Shown here one piece after another: positions 16,611 through 27,007 of a stretch of 64,000 nt of DNA. Each line of letters begins with the position of its first letter. Within the stretch, counting starts at the first letter, position 1. Source of the DNA: Telmatospirillum sp. (GTDB taxonomy: Bacteria; Pseudomonadota; Alphaproteobacteria; Rhodospirillales; Magnetospirillaceae); assembly GCA_009712185.1 (NCBI GenBank), contig WASQ01000126.1:101914-165913 (forward strand), written 5' to 3'. Position numbers and translations under genes: made by a program. The notes under the pieces were generated by a model. It was not told the origin of the DNA, did no database searches, and saw only the letters and a list, made by a program, of their open reading frames with translations.

Positions 16611-17960
16611 ATGTTTGACAAGATCCTCATCGCCAACCGGGGCGAAATCGCACTTCGTATCCATCGCGCCTGCCGCGAGATGGGAATCAAGACGGTGGCC
16701 GTCCACTCCACCGTCGACCAGGACGCGATGCATGTCCGCCTGGCCGATGAGGCGGTCTGCATCGGCCCGCCGCCGGCAAGGGACAGCTATCTGAACAAAG
16801 CCGCGATCATCGCGGCGGCGACGATCACCAATGCCGACGCGATCCATCCCGGGTACGGCTTTCTCTCCGAGAACGCCGATTTCGCCCAGATGGTCGAGGA
16901 GCATGGCATCACCTTCATCGGCCCCTCCCCCGATCACATCCGCATGATGGGCGACAAGATCACCGCCAAGCGGGCGGCCAAGGGCGCCGGCATTCCCTGC
17001 GTCCCGGGATCCGACGGTCCGGTCGAGAACGAGGAGGCGGCGGTCGCCTTCGCCGAGCAGATCGGCTATCCGGTTCTGATCAAGGCCACGGCGGGCGGTG
17101 GCGGCAAGGGCATGAAAAGCGCCGACAGCCGCGAGGAGCTGCTCGAAGCGTTCCGCATGGCCCGCCGCGAGGCCAAGGCCGCCTTCGGCAATGACGAGGT
17201 CTATATGGAGAAATATCTCCAGAAGCCGCGTCATATCGAAATCCAGATTCTGGCCGACAATTTCGGCAACGTGGTCCATCTCGGAGAACGCGACTGTTCG
17301 TTGCAGCGCAAGCATCAGAAGGTCCTGGAAGAGGCCCCGTCGCCGGCCCTCAACGCCGATGCCCGCGAAAAAATCGGCCGCATCGCCTGTGAAGCGGTGC
17401 GTAAACTGGGATACCGGAACGCCGGAACGCTGGAGTTTCTCTACGAGAACGGTGCGTTCTATTTCATCGAGATGAACACCCGTCTGCAGGTTGAGCATCC
17501 GATTACCGAGGCGATTTCGGGGATCGACATCGTCCGCGAGCAGATCCGCATCGCCGCCGGCGCGCCACTGGGCTACGACCAGGACGCGGTGCGGTTCTCG
17601 GGCCATGCCATCGAATGCCGCATCAATGCCGAGGATCCGGAGACCTTCACCCCCTCGCCCGGCACCATCGGCGGCTTCCATACCCCGGGCGGGCTGGGTG
17701 TCCGCGTCGATTCAGGCCTCTATTCGGGCTATCGGGTGCCCCCGAATTACGACAGCATGATCGCCAAGCTGATCGTCCATGGCAACAGCCGCAACGAATG
17801 CCTGATGCGGCTGCGCCGCGCCCTGGGCGAATTCGTCATCGAGGGGGTGAAAACCACCATCCCCCTGCAGAACCGCCTGATCGCCGAACCCGACTTCGTC
17901 AATGGCGCCTATGACATCCATTGGCTGGAGCGGTTCGTGGAGCGCAAAGCGGGCGAATGA
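16611..17960 (+). CDS. accC: biotin carboxylase subunit of acetyl-CoA carboxylase
   Basis: A 449-residue ATP-grasp enzyme that carboxylates the biotin on AccB using bicarbonate. Visible: the N-terminal [22 protein letters not shown] domain, [14 protein letters not shown], the glycine-rich ATP lid [26 protein letters not shown], the catalytic [20 protein letters not shown] region, [14 protein letters not shown] and the C-terminal RINAEDP. Length is standard. It ends the aroQ-accB-accC operon. The leucyl/phenylalanyl-tRNA transferase gene that often follows in alphaproteobacteria is not present. Confidence 0.97.
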   Translation: MFDKILIANRGEIALRIHRACREMGIKTVAVHSTVDQDAMHVRLADEAVCIGPPPARDSYLNKAAIIAAATITNADAIHPGYGFLSENADFAQMVEEHGITFIGPSPDHIRMMGDKITAKRAAKGAGIPCVPGSDGPVENEEAAVAFAEQIGYPVLIKATAGGGGKGMKSADSREELLEAFRMARREAKAAFGNDEVYMEKYLQKPRHIEIQILADNFGNVVHLGERDCSLQRKHQKVLEEAPSPALNADAREKIGRIACEAVRKLGYRNAGTLEFLYENGAFYFIEMNTRLQVEHPITEAISGIDIVREQIRIAAGAPLGYDQDAVRFSGHAIECRINAEDPETFTPSPGTIGGFHTPGGLGVRVDSGLYSGYRVPPNYDSMIAKLIVHGNSRNECLMRLRRALGEFVIEGVKTTIPLQNRLIAEPDFVNGAYDIHWLERFVERKAGE

Positions 17961-18320
17961 TGGAAATTCCGATCCCGGGTGGACATCCGCCACCCGGGAT
18001 CGGTCCCGGTGCCCCGTTCCCGATGCCCTGTCCCCGATGCCCCGTCCCCGTTGCCCTGGCCGCCTCGTCCGAAAAACGCTCGCCATCTTCCGCGGAGAGC
18101 GGGACGCGCATCCGGGCAAAGCGGGAAAAGTCGCGCCCCTGCCGGACTCCGCTGCTTTCGCCGCGGGACGGCCGGATTCTGAAGTCCCGTTGAGCACCGG
18201 CGCGCAAGGCGGGCGCCTCTGACTTTTTCGCGCCCTCGGCCGCCCGTCGGCGGCGGGCAAGATGCAGGCCCTGCCCCGCGAACAACGTCAAACCGCCAAA
18301 ACTCCGGGGTAATCTCCGAT
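17961..18320. other. 360-bp convergent intergenic region
   Basis: GC-rich spacer between accC and modE without a credible gene. It includes a short imperfect run of ccgatgccc/gtccccg units (about 18000-18060) and a 25-bp stretch near 18247-18273 that resembles part of repeat family A, possibly a decayed copy. Confidence 0.5.
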
Positions 18321-19115
18321 CTAATCCACCGCCAGGATGACATGGGACGCCTTGAACAGCGCCCAGGCCGGATCGCCCTTGGCTAAGGAGAGGGCGTCGG
18401 CGCTGTCGCGGGTGATGACCGAGGTCAAGGTCTTGCCGCCTCCGATATCGAGCACGATCTCGCTGTTGACGCCGCCGTCGACGCGGTGGATGACCGTCCC
18501 CTTGATCCGGTTGCGCGTCGATACCGCCGGGTCGGCCTCCCCCGCCGCCAGAAGCACGAAGGATGACTTGATCAGGGCGACGGCGTCGCGTCCCTCGACG
18601 ATCCCCAGATCCCGGGCGCTGTCCCGCGTGATCACCGCGACAATGACATTGCCCGGCGACACCGAGAGCGTGACCTCGACATTGACCGGCGCGGTGCGCA
18701 CCGACGTCACCGTGCAGCGGAAGGCGTTGCGGGCGCTGGTTTTCATGGCCACACTCCAGAACAGAAGATCGTCCGGGCCTTCCAGCCCCTCGGCGGCGAT
18801 GGCCTGCGAGATCCGCGACAGCTTTTCCTCCAGACGGCGGAAGGCGGCGATCAGATAACGCCCGTCGTCGGTCAGTTGGGCGCCGCCTCCACCCCGTCCA
18901 CCCGCCTGGGCGATCAACGCCGGGCGGGGCATCAGATTGTTGACGGCGTTGATCCCGTCCCAGACGGCCTTGTAGCTGAATCCGAGGGCCTTGGCCGCCC
19001 GGGTGATGCTGCCATGTTCCGCCACCGCCTCCAGCATGGCGATGCGGTCGCGCCCGATCGGCCCGATCCCCTCGCCCCGCAACGCCAGAAACGCCTCGAC
19101 CTTGCCGTCCGACAT
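18321..19115 (-). CDS. modE: ModE molybdate-responsive transcriptional regulator
   Basis: A 264-residue regulator with an N-terminal winged helix (RIAMLEAVAEHGSITRAAKALGFSYKAVWDGINAVNNL) of the LysR-like ModE type, and two C-terminal Mop/TOBE domains (SARNAFRCTVTSVRTAPVNVEVTL and STRNRIKGTVIHRVDGGVNSEI) that bind molybdate. It usually represses modABC when molybdate is plentiful and can activate molybdoenzyme genes. ATG 19115 is favoured because GGGGAGG is five bases upstream. The track start adds nine residues. NapA, a Mo-bisMGD enzyme, lies in this window, which gives a plausible target, but no ModE box was identified. Confidence 0.93.
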   Translation of the reverse strand: MSDGKVEAFLALRGEGIGPIGRDRIAMLEAVAEHGSITRAAKALGFSYKAVWDGINAVNNLMPRPALIAQAGGRGGGGAQLTDDGRYLIAAFRRLEEKLSRISQAIAAEGLEGPDDLLFWSVAMKTSARNAFRCTVTSVRTAPVNVEVTLSVSPGNVIVAVITRDSARDLGIVEGRDAVALIKSSFVLLAAGEADPAVSTRNRIKGTVIHRVDGGVNSEIVLDIGGGKTLTSVITRDSADALSLAKGDPAWALFKASHVILAVD

Positions 19116-19433
19116 AACCGCCTCCCCTATTGCCGGGGACAACTATACGAAGCAGAGCGCCGGAACAAGGACAACGGCGGAGGACGCTGAAAAATCGGAA
19201 AAGCGGTGTCCGCCTGTCGTTGTTCGAACGGCCGGCAACGGGGCATCTTGCGACTCATGGGCAAGGCACAGAGCGCCGTCAGAACCGTTGGTTTAGCGAA
19301 CCGTCACATGCAATCGCCGCCGGATTTTGCCCGCCCGTTTTGCTCCCCCGGCCGCGGAATATTGTCATAAAACCACGATATTTCACTGTGCCGTTTCGTG
19401 CTACGCAGCCCCGTCTTGTCATGGAGCTGTCGA
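19116..19433. other. 318-bp divergent intergenic region
   Basis: Spacer between modE (minus) and the phosphodiesterase (plus). TTGTCATAAAA at 19362-19372 matches one Pho-box half-site and the AT spacer, but the second half-site (ccacgat) is poor. No gene is seen. Confidence 0.4.
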
Positions 19434-21275
19434 ATGCGCTTATTGATTGCCGCCGCCGCGGTCCTGGGCTCGCTGTCCGCCCCGGCCCTGGCCCAAACCC
19501 ATCCCCATAACGTCATCCTGTTCGTGGCCGACGGCCTGCGGCCGGGCATGGTCAACGACCGTACCGCGCCGACGATGACGGCTTTGATGGCGCGCGGGGT
19601 GCACTTCACCAACACGCACTCCCTGTTCCCCACCTTCACGACCGCCAACGCGTCGGGCATGGCCACCGGCCACATGCTGGGGGACACCGGCGATTTCAGC
19701 AATACCATCTACACCGGATATCAGGTTCCGGGAGCGGGCAACAGCCTGACGCCCTTCCTGGAAAGCGACCCGGTGCTGGGCGATGTCGATGAACATTTCG
19801 CCGGCGATTATCTGAACGAGGAGACGATCCTGAAGGCGGCCCGCGGCGCCGGATTGTCGACCGCCACCATCGGCAAGCTGGGCCCGGCGCTGATTTTCGA
19901 CCACACGGAGCGGACCGGTCAGCAGACCGTGGTCTTCGCCGACAGCACGGGCCGCAACGGCGGCATCCCGCTGTCCGACGAGGTGAAGCGCCGCCTTTCC
20001 GCCGTCGGGCTTCCCGATCAGGCCCCGACGCGCGGCGACAATGGCAAGGCCGGAAACGCCACAACGCCGGGCACGACGATCGCCAATGCCGACCAGCAGA
20101 AATACTTCGCCGACGTCGCTGCCAAGGCGGTCCTGCCCCTGTTCAAGGACCGCAACAAGCCTTTCGTGATGGTCTACTGGTCCCGCGATCCGGACGGCAG
20201 CCAGCACAATCAGGGTGACAGCCTGGGCCGCCTGGTGCCCGGCATCAACGGCCCTACCTCGCTGGCCGCCATCCGCAATGCCGACGACAATCTTGCGACC
20301 CTGCTGGCCGCGCTGAAGGACCAGGGGCTTGAGAACGACACCGACGTGATCATCACGTCGGACCATGGCTTCTCCACCATTTCGAAGGAAAGCGCGACCT
20401 CCTTCGCCGCCAGCCAAAGCTACAAGGACGTCACGGCGACCCAGCTTCCGCCCGGCTTTGTCGCCATCGACGTCGCCCACGCCCTGGGCATGGGCCTCTA
20501 CGATCCGGCCGCCAAGGGCGCCGAAGTGGCGGCCGGCGCCTACCCCTCCCGCGGGAACGGCCTGATCGGCGCCGATGCCGACCATCCGCAGGTGATTGTC
20601 GCCTCCAACGGCGGATCCGACCTCGTCTATCTGCCGACCGGAGACAAGGAACTGGCCGCCAAGGTGGTGGCCGCGCTGTCCCGCCAGGACTATGTCAGCG
20701 GCCTGTTCGTCGATGACAGCCTGGGACGGATTCCCGGAACGCTGCCGCTGTCGGCCATTGCCCTCAAGGGCACGGCGGTCACGCCGATGCCGGCCATCGC
20801 CATCAATTTCCGCACCTTTTCGCTGGGCTGTGCCGATCCGACCACCTGCGGGGTCGAGATCGCCGACACCGGATTGCAGCAGGGTCAGGGCATGCATGGC
20901 AGCTTCTCGCGCGCCGACACGCGCAACATCATGGGCGCGGCCGGCCCCAGCTTCCGCCAGAGCTTCGAGGATGCCGCCCCGGCCAGCAATGCCGATATCG
21001 GCAAGACCGTGGCGAAGATCCTGGGCCTCAAGATCGTCGACAAAGGCAAGCTGGTCGGCCGGGTCCTGACCGAAGCGATGCCGGGCGGTGTCCTGCCGAA
21101 GACCGAAAAGGAGATCGTGCGGTCAGAGCCCGACGCCGCCGGCAACGTCACCGTCGTGTTGTCGCAGAAGGTGGGAGCGACCCGCTACTTCGACGCCGCC
21201 GGTTATCCCGGCCGGACTCTCGGCCTGCCCGCCGACATTCTGGAACGCCGGGACTCCGGGAAGGCCGCCCGCTAA
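19434..21275 (+). CDS. exported alkaline-phosphatase-superfamily phosphodiesterase
   Basis: A 613-residue exported hydrolase of the nucleotide pyrophosphatase/phosphodiesterase branch of the alkaline phosphatase superfamily. A signal peptide (MRLLIAAAAVLGSLSAPALA) precedes NVILFVADGLRPGMV with the first metal Asp, the likely Thr nucleophile region (FTTANASGMATGH), and IITSDHGFSTI with further metal ligands. It probably acts in the periplasm on phosphodiester or phosphonate compounds. The exact substrate is unknown. ATG 19434 is preferred because GGAG lies seven bases upstream and the signal peptide begins there. A clear intrinsic terminator follows. A weak half Pho box upstream hints at phosphate control. 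Confidence 0.85.
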   Translation: MRLLIAAAAVLGSLSAPALAQTHPHNVILFVADGLRPGMVNDRTAPTMTALMARGVHFTNTHSLFPTFTTANASGMATGHMLGDTGDFSNTIYTGYQVPGAGNSLTPFLESDPVLGDVDEHFAGDYLNEETILKAARGAGLSTATIGKLGPALIFDHTERTGQQTVVFADSTGRNGGIPLSDEVKRRLSAVGLPDQAPTRGDNGKAGNATTPGTTIANADQQKYFADVAAKAVLPLFKDRNKPFVMVYWSRDPDGSQHNQGDSLGRLVPGINGPTSLAAIRNADDNLATLLAALKDQGLENDTDVIITSDHGFSTISKESATSFAASQSYKDVTATQLPPGFVAIDVAHALGMGLYDPAAKGAEVAAGAYPSRGNGLIGADADHPQVIVASNGGSDLVYLPTGDKELAAKVVAALSRQDYVSGLFVDDSLGRIPGTLPLSAIALKGTAVTPMPAIAINFRTFSLGCADPTTCGVEIADTGLQQGQGMHGSFSRADTRNIMGAAGPSFRQSFEDAAPASNADIGKTVAKILGLKIVDKGKLVGRVLTEAMPGGVLPKTEKEIVRSEPDAAGNVTVVLSQKVGATRYFDAAGYPGRTLGLPADILERRDSGKAAR

Positions 21276-21306
21276 TCGCCCCGCGACGGGAACGGTTCGC
21301 ATCACG

Positions 21307-21339
21307 CCGGCGCGGTCTCCGACCGCGCCGGTTTTCTTT
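21307..21339 (+). terminator. intrinsic terminator of the phosphodiesterase gene
   Basis: CCGGCGCGGTC (21307-21317) pairs perfectly with GACCGCGCCGG (21321-21331) around a TCC loop, followed by TTTTCTTT. Textbook rho-independent signal. Confidence 0.85.
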
Positions 21340-21348
21340 GCCCCTGTT

Positions 21349-22293
21349 TCAGCATTGCTCTCCGCGATGTGAACGGATCAGGGAGACGCGCGCCAGCGCC
21401 TTTTCTGCCAGATCCTGTGCCGCCACCAGGATATCCTCGGACCGGGCGGCATCCGCGATCGCCAGATAGACGTCCAACGCCTCACGCGCATCGCGCTCGC
21501 ACAGGCCGAACAAGGTCGCCAGATCGGGGCCCGGGGTCGCCAGCAGACCGGTCGCGCGGGCCATTTCCACAATCGTGCTGGCCGGCGGCGCGGCGCCTTC
21601 GCCGACCTTGCCGGCCAGGGTCGAGGCCGTGCCGGCCGCCTGTTCGCCCGCCACGGAAATCAAGGTCGCCAACGGCGTTTCGCGGTCGGCCAGACGATCC
21701 GCCAGCATCCGGCAAAGGCTGGCGGCTCCCTGCTCAAGCCCCAACGCAACCCGGTGAAGGTCGCCGATCGAGCCAACCTGCTCACGACCGTCGGGAACCG
21801 GCCGGTTCTCGTGGTATGCCTGACGCCGCATCCTTCGAAGCAGGGCAATATGCCCCAATTCCTCCCGGGCCAAAGCTTCCGCCCGTTCGCGGACAGGGGA
21901 ATCCGTCACCGCGGCAAGGTAACTGTAAAAGGAAAAGGCCCGCTCCTCGTTACGGACAGCAATCGCCAGAGCCCGGTAGGGGTCCAGCGGCTCCGCGTCC
22001 TCCCCGGCCGCATCGAAGGTTTCGGGCAGCAGCCATCGGAACTGCCGCGGCTCCGGAGCAACGCGGGACTCCCGGGTCGCCCAGGCCTCAAGCTGCCCCC
22101 GATGCTGACGCTCAAGATCGGCCAGATTGCGGAAGGTCGCCGCCAGCCGGGCATCTCCGGCCCGCTCCATCCGGGCCGTGAGATCCTCATAGCGCTGGTG
22201 GGCTTCCCGTTCCATGCCAAGGGCGACCGCCATCAGTTCCACGACTGATCGGGGTGTCTCCAACGGGAACGCGGGATTGATCGTCCGGGACAT
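21349..22293 (-). CDS. ferritin-like di-iron domain protein (rubrerythrin-type)
   Basis: A 314-residue soluble protein with a ferritin-like four-helix bundle. ALGMEREAHQRYEDLTARM and FRNLADLERQHRGQLEAWA give E...ExxH-type ligands, and AIAVRNEERAFSFYSYLAAV plus ALAREELGHIALLRRMRRQA give the second half. Such proteins store iron or reduce peroxide. No rubredoxin CxxC domain is seen. The ATG at 22293 is chosen because GGGGGGAGGGG is immediately upstream, and the 46-residue N-terminal extension in the track lacks family features. It is divergent from nosR, so the shared region may carry anaerobic control. Function is otherwise unassigned. Confidence 0.75.
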   Translation of the reverse strand: MSRTINPAFPLETPRSVVELMAVALGMEREAHQRYEDLTARMERAGDARLAATFRNLADLERQHRGQLEAWATRESRVAPEPRQFRWLLPETFDAAGEDAEPLDPYRALAIAVRNEERAFSFYSYLAAVTDSPVRERAEALAREELGHIALLRRMRRQAYHENRPVPDGREQVGSIGDLHRVALGLEQGAASLCRMLADRLADRETPLATLISVAGEQAAGTASTLAGKVGEGAAPPASTIVEMARATGLLATPGPDLATLFGLCERDAREALDVYLAIADAARSEDILVAAQDLAEKALARVSLIRSHRGEQC

Positions 22294-22596
22294 CGCCCCT
22301 CCCCCCGTCATTAACCATAAACAAAATGTGTCATTAAAGCCGCCAGGGGAAAGATTCTCCTGTTTAAGAGAAGCATATTTCCGCCCCAGGAGACAACCGG
22401 TCACTAAACGGCACAGGAGAGGACGGCACAATTTCGGGTGTCGACCATTATGCGTCCACCTGATCGATAGGAATATGTCGATTGGTAAAAAGCTGTTCTG
22501 TGTTTTTGACGCTTAACGAAAGTCAAGGAAGGATCCGACCAATCCGTCTTCCATAGCGAGATGCAGTCATGAACCGCCTTTCGCAGGGAGGACAGG
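22294..22596. other. 303-bp divergent regulatory region (ferritin-like / nosR)
   Basis: No gene. Contains direct repeats GTCATTAA (22307-22314 and 22330-22337, 23 bp apart) close to the ferritin-like start and a Fnr-type dyad before nosR. Confidence 0.5.
22513..22526 (+). promoter_or_regulatory. Fnr/Dnr-type site upstream of nosR
   Basis: TTAAC-GAAA-GTCAA matches the TTGAC-N4-GTCAA form of the Crp/Fnr operator at nine of ten positions, about 70 bp before the nosR start. The -10 region expected about 30 bp downstream is weak (near CATAGC). Candidate anaerobic or NO-responsive control site. Confidence 0.45.
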
Positions 22597-25017
22597 GTGC
22601 GGGATCGGCTATACCGGGCTGCGGCGGGCGTGGCTGACGCATTGGGGGCCCGCAAGCGAATGCGGGCGACATCGGGACTTTCGCAAAAAATCGCGGGGCG
22701 CCGGCCAGTCATCGCCCTGCTGGGGCTTATGATGGCGATCCTTGTGCTTCCGCCGGGCGCCCGGGCTGAGGAGCGCTTGTCAGAATATCTGGGCAGGGTG
22801 CCGCCGGCCGAACTGGTTCCGGGCGCCGACAGCCTCGGCCCCATCGCGGGCAGCCCGCCGGCCGCACCGGCCCTGGCCGCCGGAAAGACGATCGGCTATG
22901 TGTTTCTGAACTCCGACGTCGTCAACGCCACAGGCTATTCCGGCCGGCCGATCCGCCTTCTGATCGGACTGGGGTCCGATGGCATCATCACCGGCGCCCG
23001 GCTTGTCGAACATCACGAACCGATCGTCCTGATCGGCATCCCTGAACAAAAAATCAAAAGCTATATCGACGGTTTCGTCGGCAGCAATCCGACCACAGGA
23101 ACCTTCGCCCCGGTGGCGGGCGGCGCCCCCGGGCGCCACGGCCCCGACATCATCAGCGGAGCCACTGTGACGGTCATGGTCCTGGGGGACACGATCACCA
23201 AATCCGCGCTTGCCGTGGCGCGCGCGCGCCATCTCGGCGCGTTCGCCGCCGGAAACGGTCCCGGACCAGTCGGGTCCGGCGAGGACGCGCGACGGATCGA
23301 CATGACCAAAACAGGCCAGTCGGACTGGCAGGAGCTGCTGGGCGACGGCTCCATCCGGCGGCTTCATCTCACGGTGGCCGAGGTCAACCGGATTTTCCGG
23401 GACTCGCCCGACCCCAGGGCTGCGGAGCGCCCGGAGGCGGGACCTGACGACGACACCTTCATCGATCTTTACGTCGCCCCCGCGACGGTGCCGCTGATCG
23501 GGCGGTCGCTCCTGGGGCCGAAAGGCTTCGACGACCTTGTCCAGCGCCTCGGACCGGGACGCCAGGCCATCCTGATCATGGCTGAGGGGCGCTATTCGTT
23601 CCGTGGATCGGGATATGTCCGAGGGGGCATTTTCGACCGGATACAGCTTTTGCAGGGCGAGAACACGGTCCGGTTCCGGGATCGCGACTATGAACGTGTG
23701 GGCCGCCTGTTTCCCGATGATGCGCCCGAATTTCCCGAAATCGGCCTGTTTGCGGTGCCGCAGGGAAACGACTTCGATCCCGCCCGCGACTGGCGCCTCT
23801 CGCTGCTTGTTCAACGGGCGGTCGGCGCCCTCGACAAGGTGTTCGTGTCCGTCGACCTGTCCTACGCCCTGCCGGGATCCTATCTGCTGCCCCTGCCCTC
23901 CCCGGCAGCCCCCCAGGCGCCGGCCGCCGGTCATGACGGGGTGCCGAACCTCCCCGGCAGCATCGGGGCGGACGCGCCGCCGCCCGGGAACGATCCGGAG
24001 ACCTCCCCTCTCTGGATCAGGATCTGGCAACAGCGCACGGTCGATATTGCCATCCTCTGCGTCGCCCTCGTCATCCTGACCGCCCTGTTCTTCTTCCAGG
24101 ATCAGCTTGTCCGCCGCCCGCGCGCCGCGGGGCTGATCCGGTCAGGCTTCCTGCTGTTCACCCTCCTGTGGATCGGCTGGTACGCAGACGCGCAGATGTC
24201 GGTCGTCAACATTCTGGCGCTGGCGAACGCCCTGACCACCGGATTCCGCTGGGATTATTTCCTGATGGATCCGCTGATCTTCATCCTGTGGTGCGCCACG
24301 GCCGCCTCGCTGCTGTTCTGGGGACGCGGGGCCTATTGCGGATGGCTCTGTCCCTTCGGCGCGCTTCAGGAATTCGCCAATCGGCTCGGCCGGCGCCTCA
24401 GGGTTCCACAGATCGAGATTCCCTGGGCCGTCCATGAACGGCTTTGGCCGCTGAAATACATCCTGTTCCTGGGATTGTTCGGACTATCCCTCTATTCGCT
24501 GTCGGATGCCGAAAAGCTGGCCGAAATCGAGCCGTTCAAAACCGCGATCATTCTGAAATTCGTCCGCCACTGGCCGTTTCTGCTCTATGCCGCGGTCCTG
24601 ATCGGCGGATCGCTGTTCGTCGAGCGGCTGTTCTGCCGCTATCTGTGCCCCCTGGGCGCCGCCCTCGCCATTCCCGCCAGGATCCGCATGTTCGACTGGC
24701 TGAAGCGCTACCGCGAATGCGGTAATCCCTGTCAGCGCTGTGCCAACGAATGCCCCGTCCAGGCGATCCATCCGGACGGCAGGATCAATCCCAACGAGTG
24801 CATCTACTGCATGCATTGCCAGGAATTGTACTGGGACGACCATCGCTGCCCGGTCGTCATCAGCCGCCGCCTCAAACGCGAGCGCCAGCAGTCCATGTCG
24901 GCGCCACCCTCTTTCGCGGCCGGGACGCGGGCTCCGGCGAAACAGGAGTCCGCCCCGCCATCGACGCCTTCCAGTTCCACCCCCCCAGCCAACCGAGGAG
25001 AAGACCATGTCGGATGA
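22597..25017 (+). CDS. nosR: NosR: membrane iron-sulfur flavoprotein for N2O respiration
   Basis: An 806-residue membrane protein needed for nos expression and for electron delivery to NosZ. Order: a signal/anchor segment ([21 protein letters not shown]), a periplasmic FMN-binding domain with the covalent-flavin motif [12 protein letters not shown], a central set of membrane helices (from [20 protein letters not shown]), the CPFGALQ and CPLGAAL cysteine motifs, and a cytoplasmic ferredoxin domain [12 protein letters not shown] plus CIYCMHC. The GTG start has GGGAGG upstream. It carries about 35 residues ahead of the signal segment, longer than usual. Its stop overlaps the nosZ start by 11 bp. 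Confidence 0.95.
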   Translation: MRDRLYRAAAGVADALGARKRMRATSGLSQKIAGRRPVIALLGLMMAILVLPPGARAEERLSEYLGRVPPAELVPGADSLGPIAGSPPAAPALAAGKTIGYVFLNSDVVNATGYSGRPIRLLIGLGSDGIITGARLVEHHEPIVLIGIPEQKIKSYIDGFVGSNPTTGTFAPVAGGAPGRHGPDIISGATVTVMVLGDTITKSALAVARARHLGAFAAGNGPGPVGSGEDARRIDMTKTGQSDWQELLGDGSIRRLHLTVAEVNRIFRDSPDPRAAERPEAGPDDDTFIDLYVAPATVPLIGRSLLGPKGFDDLVQRLGPGRQAILIMAEGRYSFRGSGYVRGGIFDRIQLLQGENTVRFRDRDYERVGRLFPDDAPEFPEIGLFAVPQGNDFDPARDWRLSLLVQRAVGALDKVFVSVDLSYALPGSYLLPLPSPAAPQAPAAGHDGVPNLPGSIGADAPPPGNDPETSPLWIRIWQQRTVDIAILCVALVILTALFFFQDQLVRRPRAAGLIRSGFLLFTLLWIGWYADAQMSVVNILALANALTTGFRWDYFLMDPLIFILWCATAASLLFWGRGAYCGWLCPFGALQEFANRLGRRLRVPQIEIPWAVHERLWPLKYILFLGLFGLSLYSLSDAEKLAEIEPFKTAIILKFVRHWPFLLYAAVLIGGSLFVERLFCRYLCPLGAALAIPARIRMFDWLKRYRECGNPCQRCANECPVQAIHPDGRINPNECIYCMHCQELYWDDHRCPVVISRRLKRERQQSMSAPPSFAAGTRAPAKQESAPPSTPSSSTPPANRGEDHVG

Positions 25018-26941
25018 TCTCGATAAACCGGCCGCCGCCCCCGGCACGACGTCCTTGTCGCGCCGCGATGCCATGCGCCTCGCGGCGGCGGCCGGTCTTG
25101 GCGCCGCCGCCGGAGCGCCCGCCCTCGGGTCCCGCGGCGCGCTGGCGGCACCCTCGGGCGGCGGCGGGGGCAAGCTGGGCGAAGTCGCGCCGGGACAACT
25201 GGATGAATACTACGTCTTCTCTTCCAGCGGACAAACGGGCGAGATCAGGGTGTTCGGGATGCCGTCGATGCGGGAACTGACGCGCATCCCGGTGTTCAAC
25301 CGGTGCAGCGCCACGGGATGGGGGCTCACGAACGAAAGCCTCAGGATCCTGACCCAGGACCTGCTGCCCGAAACCAAGGCCTTCCTCAAAAAGCGCGGGC
25401 TGGTCACCTATCAGAACGGCGACGCCCACCATCCCCATGTCTCCTTCACCAACGGCACCTATGACGGCCGCTATGTTTTCATCAATGACAAGGCCAACAC
25501 CCGCGTCGCGCGGATCCGGACCGACGTCATGAAATGCGACCGGATCATCGAGATCCCCAACGCCCATGACGTGCACGGAATGCGCCCGCAGAAATTCCCC
25601 CGCACCGGTTATCTTTTTTGCAATGGCGAGCATGAGGCCCCGGTTCCGAACGACGGACGGGATCTCAACAACGTCAAGGCTTATCGCTCCATTTTTACCG
25701 CCGTCGACGCCGACAGCATGAAGGTGGCCTGGCAGGTGATCGTCGACGGCAACCTCGACAACACCGACTGCGATTACCAGGGAAAATACGCATTTTCCAC
25801 CTGTTACAACTCCGAGATGGGAATGACCGGCGCCGAAATGATGGCGGCGGAACGCGACTGGGTCACGATTTTCAATATCAAGCGCATCGAAGACGCCGTG
25901 AAGGCCGGCAAAGCCACGACCATCAACGGCGTTCCCGTTCTGGACGGGCGCCATGGCTCCCCCTACACCCGCTATGTGCCGGTCGCCAACAACCCCCATG
26001 GCATCAACACCGCGCCCGACGGCATTCATGTCGCGGTCAATGGCAAGCTTTCGCCCACCGTTTCGCTGATGGATGTCCGCCTGTTCGACGCCCTGTTCGA
26101 CAAGGATGCCGATCCCCGGAGCTGCATCGTCGCCGAACCGGAACTCGGGCTGGGGCCTCTTCACACCGCCTTTGACGGGCGGGGGAATGCCTACACCACC
26201 CTGTTCATCGACAGTCAGGTGGTGAAATGGCACATCGACACCGCCAAACGCGCCTTCAAGGGCGAGAAGGTCGAACCGATCCTTCAGAAACTGGATGTGC
26301 ATTACCAGCCCGGCCACAACCACACCTCCATGGGCGAGACCCGGGAGGCCGATGGCAAATGGCTGATGAGCCTCAATAAATTTTCCAAGGACCGGTTCCT
26401 GAACGTTGGCCCGCTGAAGCCCAACAACGATCAGTTGATCTATATCGGCGACGACAAGATGACGCTGGTTCACGACGGTTCTGCCTTCGCGGAACCGCAT
26501 GACGTCACGATCATCCGGGCCGATCTCATCAAGCCGCGCCACATCTGGGACCGCAACGATCCGATGTGGGAGGACGCGCGCCAATGGGCGAAAAAGGACA
26601 AGATCGTTCTCGAAACGGATAACAAGGTCGTCCGGGAGGGCAACAAGGTTCGCGCCTATATGACCAGCCAGGCGCCGACGTTCGGGCTGGACAAGATCGA
26701 GGTCCGGCAGGGCGACGAGGTCACCATCATCGTGACCAATCTCGACGACACCGAGAATGTGACCCATGGCTTCACCCTGTCCAACTACGGCGTCGCCATG
26801 GAAATCAGCCCGCAGATGACCGCGTCCGTGACATTCACGGCCGATCGTCCCGGCGTTCACTGGTTTTACTGCATGTGGTTCTGCCATGCCCTTCATATGG
26901 AAATGCGCGGCCGCTTCCTGGTCACGCCGGCGAAGGCGTGA
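25007..26941 (+). CDS. nosZ: nitrous-oxide reductase NosZ, clade I
   Basis: A 644-residue periplasmic multicopper enzyme that reduces N2O to N2. A Tat signal ([20 protein letters not shown]) defines the clade I export route. The seven-bladed propeller with the CuZ His motifs begins at [20 protein letters not shown], and the C-terminal cupredoxin carries the CuA site in [19 protein letters not shown] (two Cys, His, Met). All recognisable copper ligand motifs are intact. ATG 25007 is chosen over the longer track start because GAGGAG precedes it and the Tat motif follows. Second gene of nosRZDFYLX. Confidence 0.97.
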   Translation: MSDDLDKPAAAPGTTSLSRRDAMRLAAAAGLGAAAGAPALGSRGALAAPSGGGGGKLGEVAPGQLDEYYVFSSSGQTGEIRVFGMPSMRELTRIPVFNRCSATGWGLTNESLRILTQDLLPETKAFLKKRGLVTYQNGDAHHPHVSFTNGTYDGRYVFINDKANTRVARIRTDVMKCDRIIEIPNAHDVHGMRPQKFPRTGYLFCNGEHEAPVPNDGRDLNNVKAYRSIFTAVDADSMKVAWQVIVDGNLDNTDCDYQGKYAFSTCYNSEMGMTGAEMMAAERDWVTIFNIKRIEDAVKAGKATTINGVPVLDGRHGSPYTRYVPVANNPHGINTAPDGIHVAVNGKLSPTVSLMDVRLFDALFDKDADPRSCIVAEPELGLGPLHTAFDGRGNAYTTLFIDSQVVKWHIDTAKRAFKGEKVEPILQKLDVHYQPGHNHTSMGETREADGKWLMSLNKFSKDRFLNVGPLKPNNDQLIYIGDDKMTLVHDGSAFAEPHDVTIIRADLIKPRHIWDRNDPMWEDARQWAKKDKIVLETDNKVVREGNKVRAYMTSQAPTFGLDKIEVRQGDEVTIIVTNLDDTENVTHGFTLSNYGVAMEISPQMTASVTFTADRPGVHWFYCMWFCHALHMEMRGRFLVTPAKA

Positions 26942-27007
26942 CCCTCTCCCCGGGGGCCTTAAGGTCCCCGGGGTCTTCCCTGGCTCCGATCGGACGGAAC
27001 GGACGGA

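Noticed and set aside
22501-22526. TTGAC-N11-GTCAA as the nosR operator
   Set aside because: The spacing is wrong for Crp/Fnr proteins. The overlapping TTAAC-N4-GTCAA fits better and was reported instead.
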